A DNA stretch of 64,000 nt. Source: an uncultured Lachnospiraceae bacterium (GTDB lineage: Bacteria; Bacillota; Clostridia; Lachnospirales; Lachnospiraceae). The position numbers were made by a program, and so were the translations under genes. The stretch spans positions 1-64,000 of the forward strand of contig OMXP01000021.1 in assembly GCA_900315055.1 (NCBI GenBank), read 5' to 3'. The notes under the pieces are model-generated. The model was not told the origin of the DNA, did no database searches, and saw only the letters and a list, made by a program, of their open reading frames with translations. Shown in pieces: positions 25,749 through 34,794 of this stretch (positions are counted from its first letter, which is position 1; each line of letters opens with the position of its first letter).

Positions 25749-27107
25749 ATGAGAGAGTTTGTCGTTTTATCGAGCCTGCCGTTTCTGTTCCGGTTCCTGC
25801 CGGCCTTTCTTGTCGTCTACTACCTGGTCCCGGCCAGATTCCGGGACGCGGTGCTGTTTGCGGCAAGCATTGTCTTTTACGCGGCGGGAGAGCCGGAGTT
25901 TGTTTTTCTGCTCCTTGGCCTTACGATTTTCAACTACATGGCAGGAAGCCTCGTGTACACGGAGCGGAAGGTAAGGCGCAGCCGCCAGGTGACAAAGCCG
26001 CTCTTTGCGGGGATAGTCGCCTGTGATGCGCTGGTTCTTGTCCTTTGCAAGGTGCTTGCCCTGACAATCGATTCCTCGCTTCTTCCGCTTGGGATGTCGT
26101 TCTACATCTTCAAGATGATCTCCTACCAGGCGGACCTTTGCTTTGGCAAGCGCGATCTTGCGCCGACCTTTCTTCGGACCGCGGATTACTTCATGATGTT
26201 CCCGCAGGTGACAGAAGGCCCGATCATGCGCTACGGGGACGGTTTTGCCGCGCCGCGGAGCGTGAGCCTTGATCAGTTCGAGGAGGGCCTCTTCTATGTG
26301 GTCACGGGCTTTGGCATGAAGGTGCTTCTTGCCGACCGCATCGGAATTCTCTGGAACGAGATCACAAAGATCGGCTATGATTCCATTTCGACGCCGCTTG
26401 CCTGGCTGGGAGCCTATGCGTATACGTTTCAGCTCTACTTCGACTTCTGGGGCTATTCCCTGATCGCGGCAGGTGTCGGCGTGATGCTGGGCTTTCCCTT
26501 CATCGAAAACTTTGCCCACCCCTATGCCTCCCGGAGCATTGGCGAGTTCTACCGCAGATGGCACGCAACCCTCGGGGCGTGGTTTAAGGACTACATCTAC
26601 ATCCCGCTTGGCGGAAGCCGGAGAGGAACCAAGAGGACAATCTTCAACCTGATGCTCGTCTGGCTCATTACGGGCCTCTGGCACGGCGGCACGCTGAACT
26701 TCGTGATCTGGGGACTGGTCCTCGGCCTCATCATCTGCCTTGAAAAGTTCCCGCTTAAGGGTGCGATGAAGGTTCTCGGGCGCATCAACGTCCTTGTCGT
26801 GATCCCGCTTACCTGGGTGATCTTTGCGATTTCGGACCTTCAGAGCCTCAGGCTCTACTTTACCCGCCTGTTCCCGTTCTTCGGGATCGGGCAGACGGCG
26901 AATGCATCCGATGTGCGGGACGCTCTCATGCGGTACGGGATTCTGTTCCTTGCAGGGGCGGCTCTGTGTGTTCCGAAGGTGTTTGATACCCTGAAGGAGC
27001 ACCGCAGGAACCCCCTCGTGGTGCTTCTTTGCTGCGCCGTCTTTGTGGCGGGACTCTACTTTGCGGCAAACTCGCAGGGCAATACGTTCCTGTACTTTGA
27101 TTTCTGA
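25749..27107 (+). CDS. MBOAT-family O-acyltransferase
   Basis: The 452-residue polytopic membrane protein is an AlgI/DltB/PatA-like MBOAT: it starts LSSLPFLFRFLPAFLVVYYLVP, contains PLGMSFYIFKMISYQADL, FMMFPQVTEGPIMRYGD and YIPLGGSRRG, and has the catalytic His in LWHGGTLNFVIWG (about 309-321). Such proteins move acyl groups, commonly acetyl, across the membrane to modify polysaccharides or teichoic acid. The ATG at 25749 gives the canonical N-terminus although its ribosome binding site is poor. The SGNH-type gene follows 14 bp later, forming a two-gene O-acetylation module. The acceptor glycan is not evident. Confidence 0.85.
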   Translation: MREFVVLSSLPFLFRFLPAFLVVYYLVPARFRDAVLFAASIVFYAAGEPEFVFLLLGLTIFNYMAGSLVYTERKVRRSRQVTKPLFAGIVACDALVLVLCKVLALTIDSSLLPLGMSFYIFKMISYQADLCFGKRDLAPTFLRTADYFMMFPQVTEGPIMRYGDGFAAPRSVSLDQFEEGLFYVVTGFGMKVLLADRIGILWNEITKIGYDSISTPLAWLGAYAYTFQLYFDFWGYSLIAAGVGVMLGFPFIENFAHPYASRSIGEFYRRWHATLGAWFKDYIYIPLGGSRRGTKRTIFNLMLVWLITGLWHGGTLNFVIWGLVLGLIICLEKFPLKGAMKVLGRINVLVVIPLTWVIFAISDLQSLRLYFTRLFPFFGIGQTANASDVRDALMRYGILFLAGAALCVPKVFDTLKEHRRNPLVVLLCCAVFVAGLYFAANSQGNTFLYFDF

Positions 27108-27121
27108 GAGGGAGGCAGAAG

Positions 27122-28303
27122 GTGGCTCATCGAAAACATTCCGCAAGGGCGCCGCTTACGCTTTCCGTCCTTGCAATCGTGCTGTTTTTAACACTCCTTT
27201 CCTGGATCTGCAGTGACAGCTATACGAAAAATGAACAGAGTCTTCTCACGCAGCCGCACTTTGCGGCAATGCTGAGGGGCATTCACGACGGCATTTACCC
27301 CTTAAGCCCGGAAAGAACGCATGTTCCGGACTGGCAGAAGATCCCGGAGGAAGAGAAGGCACCGGATGCCGGAGCGGGAGAAAATCCTTCCGCCCCGGAT
27401 ACGGCGGCGGGGACTGAGCCGGCATCGTTCACCGTTCCCCCGGAGTCGGAGAATGAAGTGGTACCGGCTGCGGACTACGGAAACGCGGATCCCAATTACC
27501 TCCCGCCCTCCGACTTCTCCTATGCGCAGAGAACGGACGGCATCTTTGCACCGGACGGGACCTATTATCCCCTGGGAGAGGTGGACGAGAGCTATTTCTC
27601 GGATGCGCTGTTTATCGGTGATTCAAGAACCGACGGACTGCACGGCTATTCGAGTCTCAAGAACACCGCATCGTTCCTGTGCAAGGACGCAACGTCAATC
27701 CTCGACATCGATCAGAAGAGCCTGAACTTCTATGCGCCGGGCTCCGATACGGCGCAGGAGATGACGGCAGAACAGGCGCTTTCCGCCGCGCAGTACGGCA
27801 AGATCTACATCTGCATCGGCATCAACGAGCTGGGATCGCCTTTTCAGAGCTGCTATGGCGCTTATGTTCGCTTTGTCCAGAAGGTGCGGCAGCTGCAGCC
27901 CACCGCCATCATCTATGTCGAGGCGATCATGCACGTGACAAAGGACACGGCGCAGAACAGCCCCATCATCAACAACACCGGCATCGTCGCAAGAAACCGC
28001 GCCCTGAAGGCCCTTGCCAACGGCCGGGATATCTTCTATATCGACATGAACTCCGCCGTCTGCGACACAGACGGGAACCTTATCGCGGATCTTTCGGGAG
28101 ACGGTGTCCACCTGCACGCCTCTGCGTACGAGACCTGGCACACGTTCCTTCGGCAGAACGCGGCACTCACAGACAGCACACAGAGCAGCGCTTCGCAGAG
28201 TGCGGACACACAGGATACAAACGCACAGGGTACTGACGCGCAGAGCGCAGAGGCACAGAGTGCGGACACGCAGGCGGCAGATACGCAGGAGGCCGGAAAT
28301 TGA
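27122..28303 (+). CDS. SGNH/GDSL-type membrane-anchored esterase or acetyltransferase
   Basis: The 393-residue protein (GTG start, AGGGAGG upstream) has one N-terminal membrane anchor (about 12-30), a Pro/Glu-rich linker, and an SGNH domain (about 155-345): FIGDSRTDGL with the nucleophile Ser, GINELG with the Asn block, and DGVHLHASAY with the Asp/His pair. It resembles the extracytoplasmic partners of MBOAT proteins that deliver acetyl groups to glycans. The last 45 residues are a low-complexity repeat of QSADTQ/NAQGTDAQ units (about 28190-28295). The stop overlaps the next start (TTGA). Confidence 0.8.
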   Translation: MAHRKHSARAPLTLSVLAIVLFLTLLSWICSDSYTKNEQSLLTQPHFAAMLRGIHDGIYPLSPERTHVPDWQKIPEEEKAPDAGAGENPSAPDTAAGTEPASFTVPPESENEVVPAADYGNADPNYLPPSDFSYAQRTDGIFAPDGTYYPLGEVDESYFSDALFIGDSRTDGLHGYSSLKNTASFLCKDATSILDIDQKSLNFYAPGSDTAQEMTAEQALSAAQYGKIYICIGINELGSPFQSCYGAYVRFVQKVRQLQPTAIIYVEAIMHVTKDTAQNSPIINNTGIVARNRALKALANGRDIFYIDMNSAVCDTDGNLIADLSGDGVHLHASAYETWHTFLRQNAALTDSTQSSASQSADTQDTNAQGTDAQSAEAQSADTQAADTQEAGN

Positions 28304-28551
28304 GAGAGATGGAATTCAAGATGGAGCGCCCGGGGCTTTTGCATGAGGGCGACCACGTCACGGTGTCGGAAGGACTGCTTCCGAGCAACTACTACTACAC
28401 GATCGACCCGTCCCTTGCGATGAGCGGGAACATTCCCTTCCCGAAGCGTCTGAAGTCCCGGGAGGGAACGGTGACAAAGGTCGAGCAGAACGAGAGAGGC
28501 TTCTATGTGACGGCAGCCTTTGACGAGCCGGATCCCGACAGGAAGGAGTAA
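28300..28551 (+). CDS. Small conserved-looking beta protein
   Basis: An 83-residue frame with TTG start, AGGAGG 7 bases upstream and a TTGA overlap with the SGNH gene; an ATG nine bases later is an alternative start. The sequence HEGDHVTVSEGLL...REGTVTKVEQNERGFYVTAAFDE suggests a small beta barrel (KOW/SH3-like), but I do not recognise a family. It sits between the acylation pair and a DMT transporter, with 2 bp to the next start. Confidence 0.65.
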   Translation: MREMEFKMERPGLLHEGDHVTVSEGLLPSNYYYTIDPSLAMSGNIPFPKRLKSREGTVTKVEQNERGFYVTAAFDEPDPDRKE

Positions 28552-28553
28552 GC

Positions 28554-29522
28554 ATGTCCGATACCGCTAAGACCCTGGAACAGAGCGGGAGCATGGTCGG
28601 CCGCATCAGCCTGAAGAGCTCCCTTGCCTGCTTTCTTGCCGCCTTCATCTGGGGCACGGCCTTCGTTGCCCAGAAGGTTGGGGCGGATGCGATGGCGCCG
28701 ATTGTCTTCAACACCCTGCGCTCGATCCTGGCCTTCTTCACGCTCCTGCCGCTCACGCTGTACCGGGGGCACAGAAGAAGGGAAGACCGGAAGGCCGGGA
28801 AGGTGACAGCCCCCTATTCAAAGAGGGACACGGTCATCGGCGGTATCATCAGCGGCCTGTTCCTGTTTCTTGCCTCCTACCTGCAGCAGGCCTCGATTGC
28901 GACCGTGGACATCGGAAAGGCAGGATTCCTCACCGCAACCTACATCGTCCTCGTGCCGCTCATCAACGTGGTCCTGACCAGGAGATCGAGCGTAAAGATC
29001 TGGGTCAGCGTTGCGATCGCGCTTGCAGGGCTTTACTTTCTCTCGATCTCCGGCACCTACAGGGTCGAGCGGGCGGATGTGCAGCTGCTTGTCTGCGCCC
29101 TGTTCTTTTCGCTGCAGATCATGACGATCGATCACTTCAGCGAAAAGGCCGACATGATCGAGTTTTCCTGCATTCAGTTCCTTGTGGTGTTTCTCATAGG
29201 CCTTGTGCCGACGATCCGGTCTCTTACGAATGAGATGCCGGCGCTTTCTGCCGGGAGCGTGGTATCATTGCTGTATGCCGGCGTGTTTTCCAGCGGCATC
29301 GCCTACACGCTGCAGGCGGTGGGGCAGAAGGATGCGGATCCCACGATCGCGTCCCTGATCCTCTCCCTGGAATCCGTGATCAGTGCGATCTCCGGCTTTT
29401 TCCTGCTGCATCAGGTGCTGACCCGCCGTGAGGTCCTCGGCTGTGTTCTCATGGCGGCAGCCATCGTGCTGGTCCAGCTGCCCTCGGGCAGAGCAAAACC
29501 CGTAGAGGAAACAACGAATTGA
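28554..29522 (+). CDS. DMT-superfamily (EamA) transporter
   Basis: The 322-residue protein has ten membrane segments in two EamA repeats: the first starts at ACFLAAFIWGTAFVAQKVGAD and the second around LLVCALFFSLQIMTIDHFSE. The family exports or imports metabolites and amino acids; the substrate cannot be told. The ATG has AAGGAG 6 bases upstream. It is coupled to the following TPR lipoprotein gene by a TTGA overlap. Confidence 0.85.
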   Translation: MSDTAKTLEQSGSMVGRISLKSSLACFLAAFIWGTAFVAQKVGADAMAPIVFNTLRSILAFFTLLPLTLYRGHRRREDRKAGKVTAPYSKRDTVIGGIISGLFLFLASYLQQASIATVDIGKAGFLTATYIVLVPLINVVLTRRSSVKIWVSVAIALAGLYFLSISGTYRVERADVQLLVCALFFSLQIMTIDHFSEKADMIEFSCIQFLVVFLIGLVPTIRSLTNEMPALSAGSVVSLLYAGVFSSGIAYTLQAVGQKDADPTIASLILSLESVISAISGFFLLHQVLTRREVLGCVLMAAAIVLVQLPSGRAKPVEETTN

Positions 29523-30589
29523 AACGAGTACATCGCCTTCTAACTGCATACCTGCTTTCACTGACCCTTGGTCTTACCGGCTGTTCCTCCCTCTCGTCTA
29601 AGACGACGCAGGAGCAGGGCGGCACGGCGGCCTATTCGGGGGAGGATTACCTCGATGCCGGGGACTATGAGACCGCGGCCTCGACCTATCAGAGTGCGAT
29701 CGATGCTGGACAGGACACCGAGCTGAACTACCGGGGACTCGGGATTGCCCAGATGGGCCTTGGAAACTACGCCGATGCGGCGACGGCTTTCGAGAATGCC
29801 CTTGACCATGCGGGCGTGATCCCGGGATCTCTCGAGTACGACATCAACTACTACCTCGGCTCCTGCTATGACAAGGAGGGGGACTATGAGAGCGCCCTCA
29901 GCGTCTACGATGCGATCGTGACGCTTCGTCCCAGGGATACGCAGGCACTGCTTCTTCGCGGCACCGTGGAGGGACAGCTGAAGGATACGGACGCGATGAT
30001 CCAGGACTTCACCGATGCGATCGATCTTGCACCGACGGACTACGATCTTATCGTCGACATCGCGGAGAAGATGAAGGAGAACGGCTTTGAGGATCAGGCC
30101 AACGAGACCCTGAACAACATCCTCACAAAGCAGGCCGATACGATCTCCGCCTACGATAAGGCACGGCTCTCCTATGAGGTGGGAGACTACGAGAGCGCAA
30201 GGGATGCCCTGGAGTCGATGGGAGATTCCAGGGATTACAGTGCGACGATTCTCCTCGGGCAGACCTATGAGGCCCTCGGGGATTACAACTACGCAACGAG
30301 CGTGTATGAGACATATCTGACAAAGGACACGACGCACGCCGGCGTCTACAACAGCCTCGGGCTGTGCTGTCTTGCGATGGCGGACTACCAGGATGCGCTG
30401 AGTGCCTTCCAGAACGGCCTTGCCCTGAAGGATCCGTCTCTGCAGCAGGCTCTTTTGTACAACCAGATCGTTGCCGAGGAATACCTCGGGGAGTTCCAGC
30501 GGGCGAGCGTCCTCATGAAGGAGTACCTTGCCAGCTATCCGACAGACGATGAGGCACAGAGGGAATACACGTTCCTGTCGACGCGCTGA
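29519..30589 (+). CDS. TPR-repeat lipoprotein
   Basis: The 356-residue protein starts with TTG inside the upstream stop and has a lipoprotein signal ending in GLTG-C22. The mature part is built of about eight tetratricopeptide repeats, for example DYETAASTYQSAIDAGQDTE, NYADAATAFENALDHAG and DYQDALSAFQNGLALKD. It would be tethered outside the membrane as a protein-interaction scaffold, perhaps for cell-wall or export complexes. It is the last gene of the unit beginning at 25749 or later; the pyrF promoter follows. Confidence 0.8.
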   Translation: MKRVHRLLTAYLLSLTLGLTGCSSLSSKTTQEQGGTAAYSGEDYLDAGDYETAASTYQSAIDAGQDTELNYRGLGIAQMGLGNYADAATAFENALDHAGVIPGSLEYDINYYLGSCYDKEGDYESALSVYDAIVTLRPRDTQALLLRGTVEGQLKDTDAMIQDFTDAIDLAPTDYDLIVDIAEKMKENGFEDQANETLNNILTKQADTISAYDKARLSYEVGDYESARDALESMGDSRDYSATILLGQTYEALGDYNYATSVYETYLTKDTTHAGVYNSLGLCCLAMADYQDALSAFQNGLALKDPSLQQALLYNQIVAEEYLGEFQRASVLMKEYLASYPTDDEAQREYTFLSTR

Positions 30590-30594
30590 AAGTG

Positions 30595-30623
30595 TTGTCG
30601 GAGCAGGTTGCGCGTGTTACAAT
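30595..30623 (+). promoter_or_regulatory. pyrF promoter
   Basis: TTGTCG (30595-30600) and TACAAT (30618-30623) are separated by 17 bases, and the -10 box is extended by TG (TGT-TACAAT). It points to pyrF, starting about 50 bp downstream. Confidence 0.7.
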
Positions 30624-30672
30624 AGCCGGAGTTTTGAGATAAGATTTTTCAGCATCAGAAAGGGGAGCGCAG

Positions 30673-31620
30673 ATGATCGCAAAGCTTGTGGAAAAAATCC
30701 GTGAAAAGGATGCACCGGTGGTGGTGGGCCTTGATCCCCAGCTGAGTTTCCTGCCGCATTACCTCATCGACGAGGCGATGCGAAGCCACGAGGAGATGCC
30801 GTACGGCGACGAGGAGCTCACGGCTGTTGGAGAGGCGGTTTTCCGCTTCAACCGCGAGATCGTCGACGCCGTCGCGGATCTCGTGCCCGCGGTCAAGCCG
30901 CAGGTCGCCATGTATGAGCAGTTCGGGATCCCCGGCATGATTGCCTACTGGAGAACGGTCCGCTACTGCCATGAGAAGGGGCTCATCGTCATCGGCGATG
31001 TAAAGCGCGGCGACATCGGCTCCACGTCGGAAGCCTATGCAAGAGCGCACATCGGGCGCGTGGAGATCAACGGCAGAACCTGCCGTGCCTTCGACGAGGA
31101 CTTCGCAACCGTCAATCCGTACCTTGGAACCGACGGCATCAAGCCCTTTGTCAAGGTGTGCAACGAAAATGACCGCGGCATCTTCGTCCTCGTCAAGACC
31201 TCGAACCCCTCCTCCGGGGAGTTCCAGGACGTCCTGACAAAGGACGGCGAGCCGATGTATGAGGTCGTCGGCAAAAAGGTTTCCGAGTGGGGCGAGGATT
31301 CGATGGACGGAGAGTACTCCAACGTCGGCGCCGTGGTCGGCGCGACCTATCCCGAGCAGGCAAAGCGCCTTCGCGTTCTGATGCCTCACACGTTCATCCT
31401 GGCTCCCGGGTACGGTGCCCAGGGCGCAACGGCAAAGGATCTGTCCGGATTCTTTAAAGAAGACGGGACCGGTGCCATCATCAACTCCTCCCGCGGCATC
31501 ATCGCGGCCTACACGAAGGAGAAGTATCAGCGCTTCGGCGAGGAAGGCTTTGCCGATGCGGCGCGGCAGGCGACGATCGACATGATCGAAGACCTCCGCT
31601 TGGTCCTGCATGCGGACTGA
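30673..31620 (+). CDS. pyrF: Orotidine 5'-phosphate decarboxylase (long form)
   Basis: The 315-residue enzyme is the long PyrF subtype found in many Clostridia. Key residues are visible: VVVGLDPQ near the N-terminus with the substrate-binding Asp, VKPQVAMYEQFG, and DVKRGDIGSTSEAYA carrying the catalytic Asp-Lys-Asp set. It decarboxylates OMP to UMP, the last step of de novo pyrimidine synthesis. It has its own promoter and is followed by pyrE after 48 bp. No PyrR-type leader is seen upstream. Confidence 0.93.
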   Translation: MIAKLVEKIREKDAPVVVGLDPQLSFLPHYLIDEAMRSHEEMPYGDEELTAVGEAVFRFNREIVDAVADLVPAVKPQVAMYEQFGIPGMIAYWRTVRYCHEKGLIVIGDVKRGDIGSTSEAYARAHIGRVEINGRTCRAFDEDFATVNPYLGTDGIKPFVKVCNENDRGIFVLVKTSNPSSGEFQDVLTKDGEPMYEVVGKKVSEWGEDSMDGEYSNVGAVVGATYPEQAKRLRVLMPHTFILAPGYGAQGATAKDLSGFFKEDGTGAIINSSRGIIAAYTKEKYQRFGEEGFADAARQATIDMIEDLRLVLHAD

Positions 31621-31668
31621 GGTTTTTGAAAAAGCAAAACGATAAATATAGATACAGGGGATTAAGCT

Positions 31669-32364
31669 ATGGAACAGTATAAACGGGAATTCATCGATTT
31701 CATGCTGGACTCCAATGTCCTCAAGTTCGGGGACTTTACGTTGAAGAGCGGCAGACGTTCGCCCTTCTTCATGAATGCCGGCGCCTACCAGACGGGAACC
31801 CAGCTGATGAAGCTTGGCCAGTACTACGCAAGGGCCATCCACGACACCTACGGACTGGACTTTGATGTCCTCTTCGGGCCGGCCTACAAGGGCATTCCGC
31901 TCGCCGTCGCGACCTGCATCGCAATCTCGGACATGTACGGGGCGGAGATCCGCTACTGCGCAAACCGCAAGGAAGTCAAGGACCACGGCGACAAGGGAAT
32001 CCTGCTTGGCAGCAAGCTGCACGATGACGACCGCGTGGTCATCATCGAGGACGTGACGACCTCCGGTGCCTCGATGGCAGAGGTGGTTCCGATCATCCGC
32101 GCCCAGGCAAATGTCGAGATCGTGGGTCTCATGGTGTCCTTAAACCGCGAGGAAGTGGGCCTTGGCGGAGAGATGTCCGCTCTCGATGAGATCAAGGAGA
32201 AGTACGGCTTCCCGACCCATGCGATCGTCACGATGTCCGAGGTGGTCGATTACCTCGGCCACCCGCAGAAGGACGGCACGCAGACACGGAAGGCTCTTCT
32301 TGATACGAAGACCCGCAAGGCGATTGAAGACTATTACAGGCAGTATGGAGTGAAGAATAAGTGA
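31669..32364 (+). CDS. pyrE: Orotate phosphoribosyltransferase
   Basis: The 231-residue enzyme has FGDFTLKSGRRSPFFMNAG at the orotate-binding region, FGPAYKGIPLAV in the core, and the PRPP motif VVIIEDVTTSGAS (about 122-134). It joins orotate to PRPP giving OMP, which PyrF then uses. It ends in a GTGA overlap with the next gene, extending the pyrimidine operon to a membrane protein and a peptidase. Confidence 0.93.
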   Translation: MEQYKREFIDFMLDSNVLKFGDFTLKSGRRSPFFMNAGAYQTGTQLMKLGQYYARAIHDTYGLDFDVLFGPAYKGIPLAVATCIAISDMYGAEIRYCANRKEVKDHGDKGILLGSKLHDDDRVVIIEDVTTSGASMAEVVPIIRAQANVEIVGLMVSLNREEVGLGGEMSALDEIKEKYGFPTHAIVTMSEVVDYLGHPQKDGTQTRKALLDTKTRKAIEDYYRQYGVKNK

Positions 32365-32681
32365 AACGCCCCCGGAGCTTTCTGTTTACCTCGAGACATC
32401 AGTCCATGCCGGCTCTCGTTTCGTGCCTTCTGGGGCTGATTTCTCTTGTTTCGACCGCGCTCATGATTTTTGAGACATATGAAAACGGCGGGGTGGCGCA
32501 GGTGCGCTGCGGCGCTGTCGTTTTCATATGTCTTATTTTTTCGCTGGCGGGGCTGATCCTCGCGATCTACTCCTTCAGCGACCAGGACAGCTATCTGATC
32601 ACCTCGGTGCTGGGAGTGATCTTCAACGGCGTCGTGCTCACGGTCTGTTTTGTTCTGATGTATCTGGGGATGCTGGTATGA
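32361..32681 (+). CDS. Small membrane protein, DUF6142-like
   Basis: The 106-residue protein has three hydrophobic helices (about 18-40, 48-70, 79-104) and a basic N-terminus (KRPRSFLFTSRHQSM). The layout resembles small uncharacterised Lachnospiraceae membrane proteins of the DUF6142 kind; this assignment is from memory. Start (GTG) and stop overlap both neighbours (GTGA and ATGA), so it is translated in register with pyrE and the peptidase gene. No function is known. Confidence 0.65.
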   Translation: MKRPRSFLFTSRHQSMPALVSCLLGLISLVSTALMIFETYENGGVAQVRCGAVVFICLIFSLAGLILAIYSFSDQDSYLITSVLGVIFNGVVLTVCFVLMYLGMLV

Positions 32682-34744
32682 GCGATCAAAGATTTGACCT
32701 TGCCTTCGAGAGGATCTGTGAGATCCCGGACGAGGCAGATAAAAATATCCCCTCGCCCTATGCGGACTGGTTCGTGCATGAGGCGAAGGAAATCCGGACC
32801 TTTGTCGATACGGTGACAAAGATTCAGGAGGAGGGGACAGCCCTGTCCCTCTCACAGCTGCAGGACCTGAACAGGGCCCTCTATCAGGACTCTCTGCCGG
32901 AGCACTATGGGGAGAGCTATGTCAATCCGGCACGTTCCTGTAAGGTGTTCGGGAAAGAAATGGGACCGCTCCTGTCCGCTGCAGCTTTTGAGTTCCGGTC
33001 GATGATTCTCTACCTCTCGACGGGGCGAAGGGACCGGGCACTGATCCGCATGGAGCTCTTCCTGGAACTCTACTCGTCTTTTAGGGACCGGGGAGCCCTG
33101 GAGGAGAAGTACCTCAAACAGATCCTCTACGGATACCTCTTCGACTACATGGAAGAGGAGATGGAGGACAACCTGACAACCGCCCTGACAGACGAGGGCT
33201 CCTCCCTTCTTTCCTGGCTTATGGAGAGTGATCTTTCCGGGGAGGCGTATCTCTACCTTCCCTGCGTCTATATCTCGGACAATGAGCGGTACGCGGCGAA
33301 GACCCTCGCCTCCTTTTCCGAGGAGAAGATCGATGCGATGACGCGCCCCTTCACCGAAGGCTACCGCAGGGGCTTTGCCCTGACCGGCAAGGACTTTGAC
33401 GGGAAGGAGACGATCGGGCTCCTTGGCTGCTTTGGCTTTGAGAGGATGCTGAGCCGCGCCGCAGAATCCTTTGAGGACATGGGAAAGACATCCCTTGTCT
33501 TTGCAAACCCCGACACGCTCTTTCCGGTGACAAGACGGGCAGGGCTTCTGTCCACCGATCCGAACCGGCAGGAGACCTATGACCATGCGGAGGATCTTTC
33601 CCTGTTCCTCGATGATGCCCTGCAGCAGAGGATTGTCGAGTCCATGGAGAACGTAACCCGCCGCCATGCGGCCACGATGCACGTCTACGGCGGCCCCGCG
33701 GTGCAGGAGAGCTTCGGGCTTTCCCCGTTTACGCCTAAAGACAGCGAAGGGCGCGCCGTATTCAGCGACAGGCAACAGGAGAAGGTCTCCCGCATGCGGC
33801 AGACGATGAGCCGCCTCTACAACGATGCGGTGGACGGCAGGAACCGGAGCTTTACGATCATCGACTACCCGGTGATTGCGGTGACGGACGCTCATGATAC
33901 GAAGCGCTATGAGCAGATCTTTGATGCCGTGATCTCGATCAACAGCCTGGACTCCGACAAGTACGCCGCGATGCAGCAGGCCCTTGTCGATGCCCTGAAT
34001 AAAGCAGACCGGATGCACGTGACAGGACATGGAGAGAACAGGACCGATCTTGTCGTGAACCTCTACAAGCTGAACGACCCGGACAAAGAGGATATCTTTG
34101 AGAACTGCGTGGCCGATGTAAACATCCCGGTGGGAGAGGTGTTCACAAGCCCGGTTCTTCAGGGGACGAACGGCGTCCTGAATGTCCGTCACTGTGCCCT
34201 TGAGGGGATGCTCTTTGAAAACCTGACTCTTGTCTTCAGGGACGGGTGGGTCGTCGACTACTCCTGCGACAACTTCAGGGGACAGGAGAATGCAAGAGAG
34301 AAGGGGCGCGCCCTCATCGAGGAGAACATCCTCTTTCATCATAAGAGCCTTCCCATGGGAGAGGCGGCGATCGGGACAAACACCACCGCCTATGCGCTCG
34401 GAAAGAAGTTCGGGATTCTGTCCCGGTATCCGATCCTCATCGGCGAGAAGACGGGACCGCACTTTGCGGTGGGGGATACCTGCTACTCGAACGAGGAGGA
34501 CAACGAGGTATTCAACCTCGACGGCAAGAAGATCGTCGCCAAGGAGAACGAGCACTCGAGAAAGCGTCTTGAGGATCCGGTGGGAGCCTATTTCGGGTGC
34601 CACACGGACATCACGATTCCCTATGATGAGCTCGGGTGCATTGAGGCGCTGACAAAGGATGGCAGAAGCACGGTCCTGATCCGGGACGGCAGGTTTGTTC
34701 TTCCCGGAACCGAGGGGCTGAATGAAGGTTTTTTGCTGGCTTAA
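32678..34744 (+). CDS. M29-type aminopeptidase with long N-terminal extension
   Basis: The 688-residue protein ends in a region with the metal-ligand pattern of M29 aminopeptidases: GEVFTSPV (Glu about 487), MGEAAIGTNTTAY (Glu about 568), THFAVG-like PHFAVGDTCYSNEEDN (His about 595) and CHTDI (His/Asp about 642/644). Family members of about 410 residues release N-terminal amino acids using two metal ions. The first roughly 280 residues here are extra, helical and unrecognised. The ATG overlaps the upstream stop (ATGA). Its presence in a pyrimidine operon is unexplained; supply of amino acids is possible. Confidence 0.75.
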   Translation: MSDQRFDLAFERICEIPDEADKNIPSPYADWFVHEAKEIRTFVDTVTKIQEEGTALSLSQLQDLNRALYQDSLPEHYGESYVNPARSCKVFGKEMGPLLSAAAFEFRSMILYLSTGRRDRALIRMELFLELYSSFRDRGALEEKYLKQILYGYLFDYMEEEMEDNLTTALTDEGSSLLSWLMESDLSGEAYLYLPCVYISDNERYAAKTLASFSEEKIDAMTRPFTEGYRRGFALTGKDFDGKETIGLLGCFGFERMLSRAAESFEDMGKTSLVFANPDTLFPVTRRAGLLSTDPNRQETYDHAEDLSLFLDDALQQRIVESMENVTRRHAATMHVYGGPAVQESFGLSPFTPKDSEGRAVFSDRQQEKVSRMRQTMSRLYNDAVDGRNRSFTIIDYPVIAVTDAHDTKRYEQIFDAVISINSLDSDKYAAMQQALVDALNKADRMHVTGHGENRTDLVVNLYKLNDPDKEDIFENCVADVNIPVGEVFTSPVLQGTNGVLNVRHCALEGMLFENLTLVFRDGWVVDYSCDNFRGQENAREKGRALIEENILFHHKSLPMGEAAIGTNTTAYALGKKFGILSRYPILIGEKTGPHFAVGDTCYSNEEDNEVFNLDGKKIVAKENEHSRKRLEDPVGAYFGCHTDITIPYDELGCIEALTKDGRSTVLIRDGRFVLPGTEGLNEGFLLA

Positions 34745-34761
34745 GGTTCAGAGAGTACAAT
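34733..34761 (+). promoter_or_regulatory. pur operon promoter
   Basis: TTGCTG (34733-34738) and TACAAT (34756-34761) are 17 bases apart, overlapping the end of the peptidase gene and driving purE-purM-purN-purD. Only about 27 bases lie between the likely start site and purE, so there is no room for a purine riboswitch. Confidence 0.7.
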
Positions 34762-34794
34762 AGAAAACGCATGTGGCAAAAGGAGGCAGCAGCT

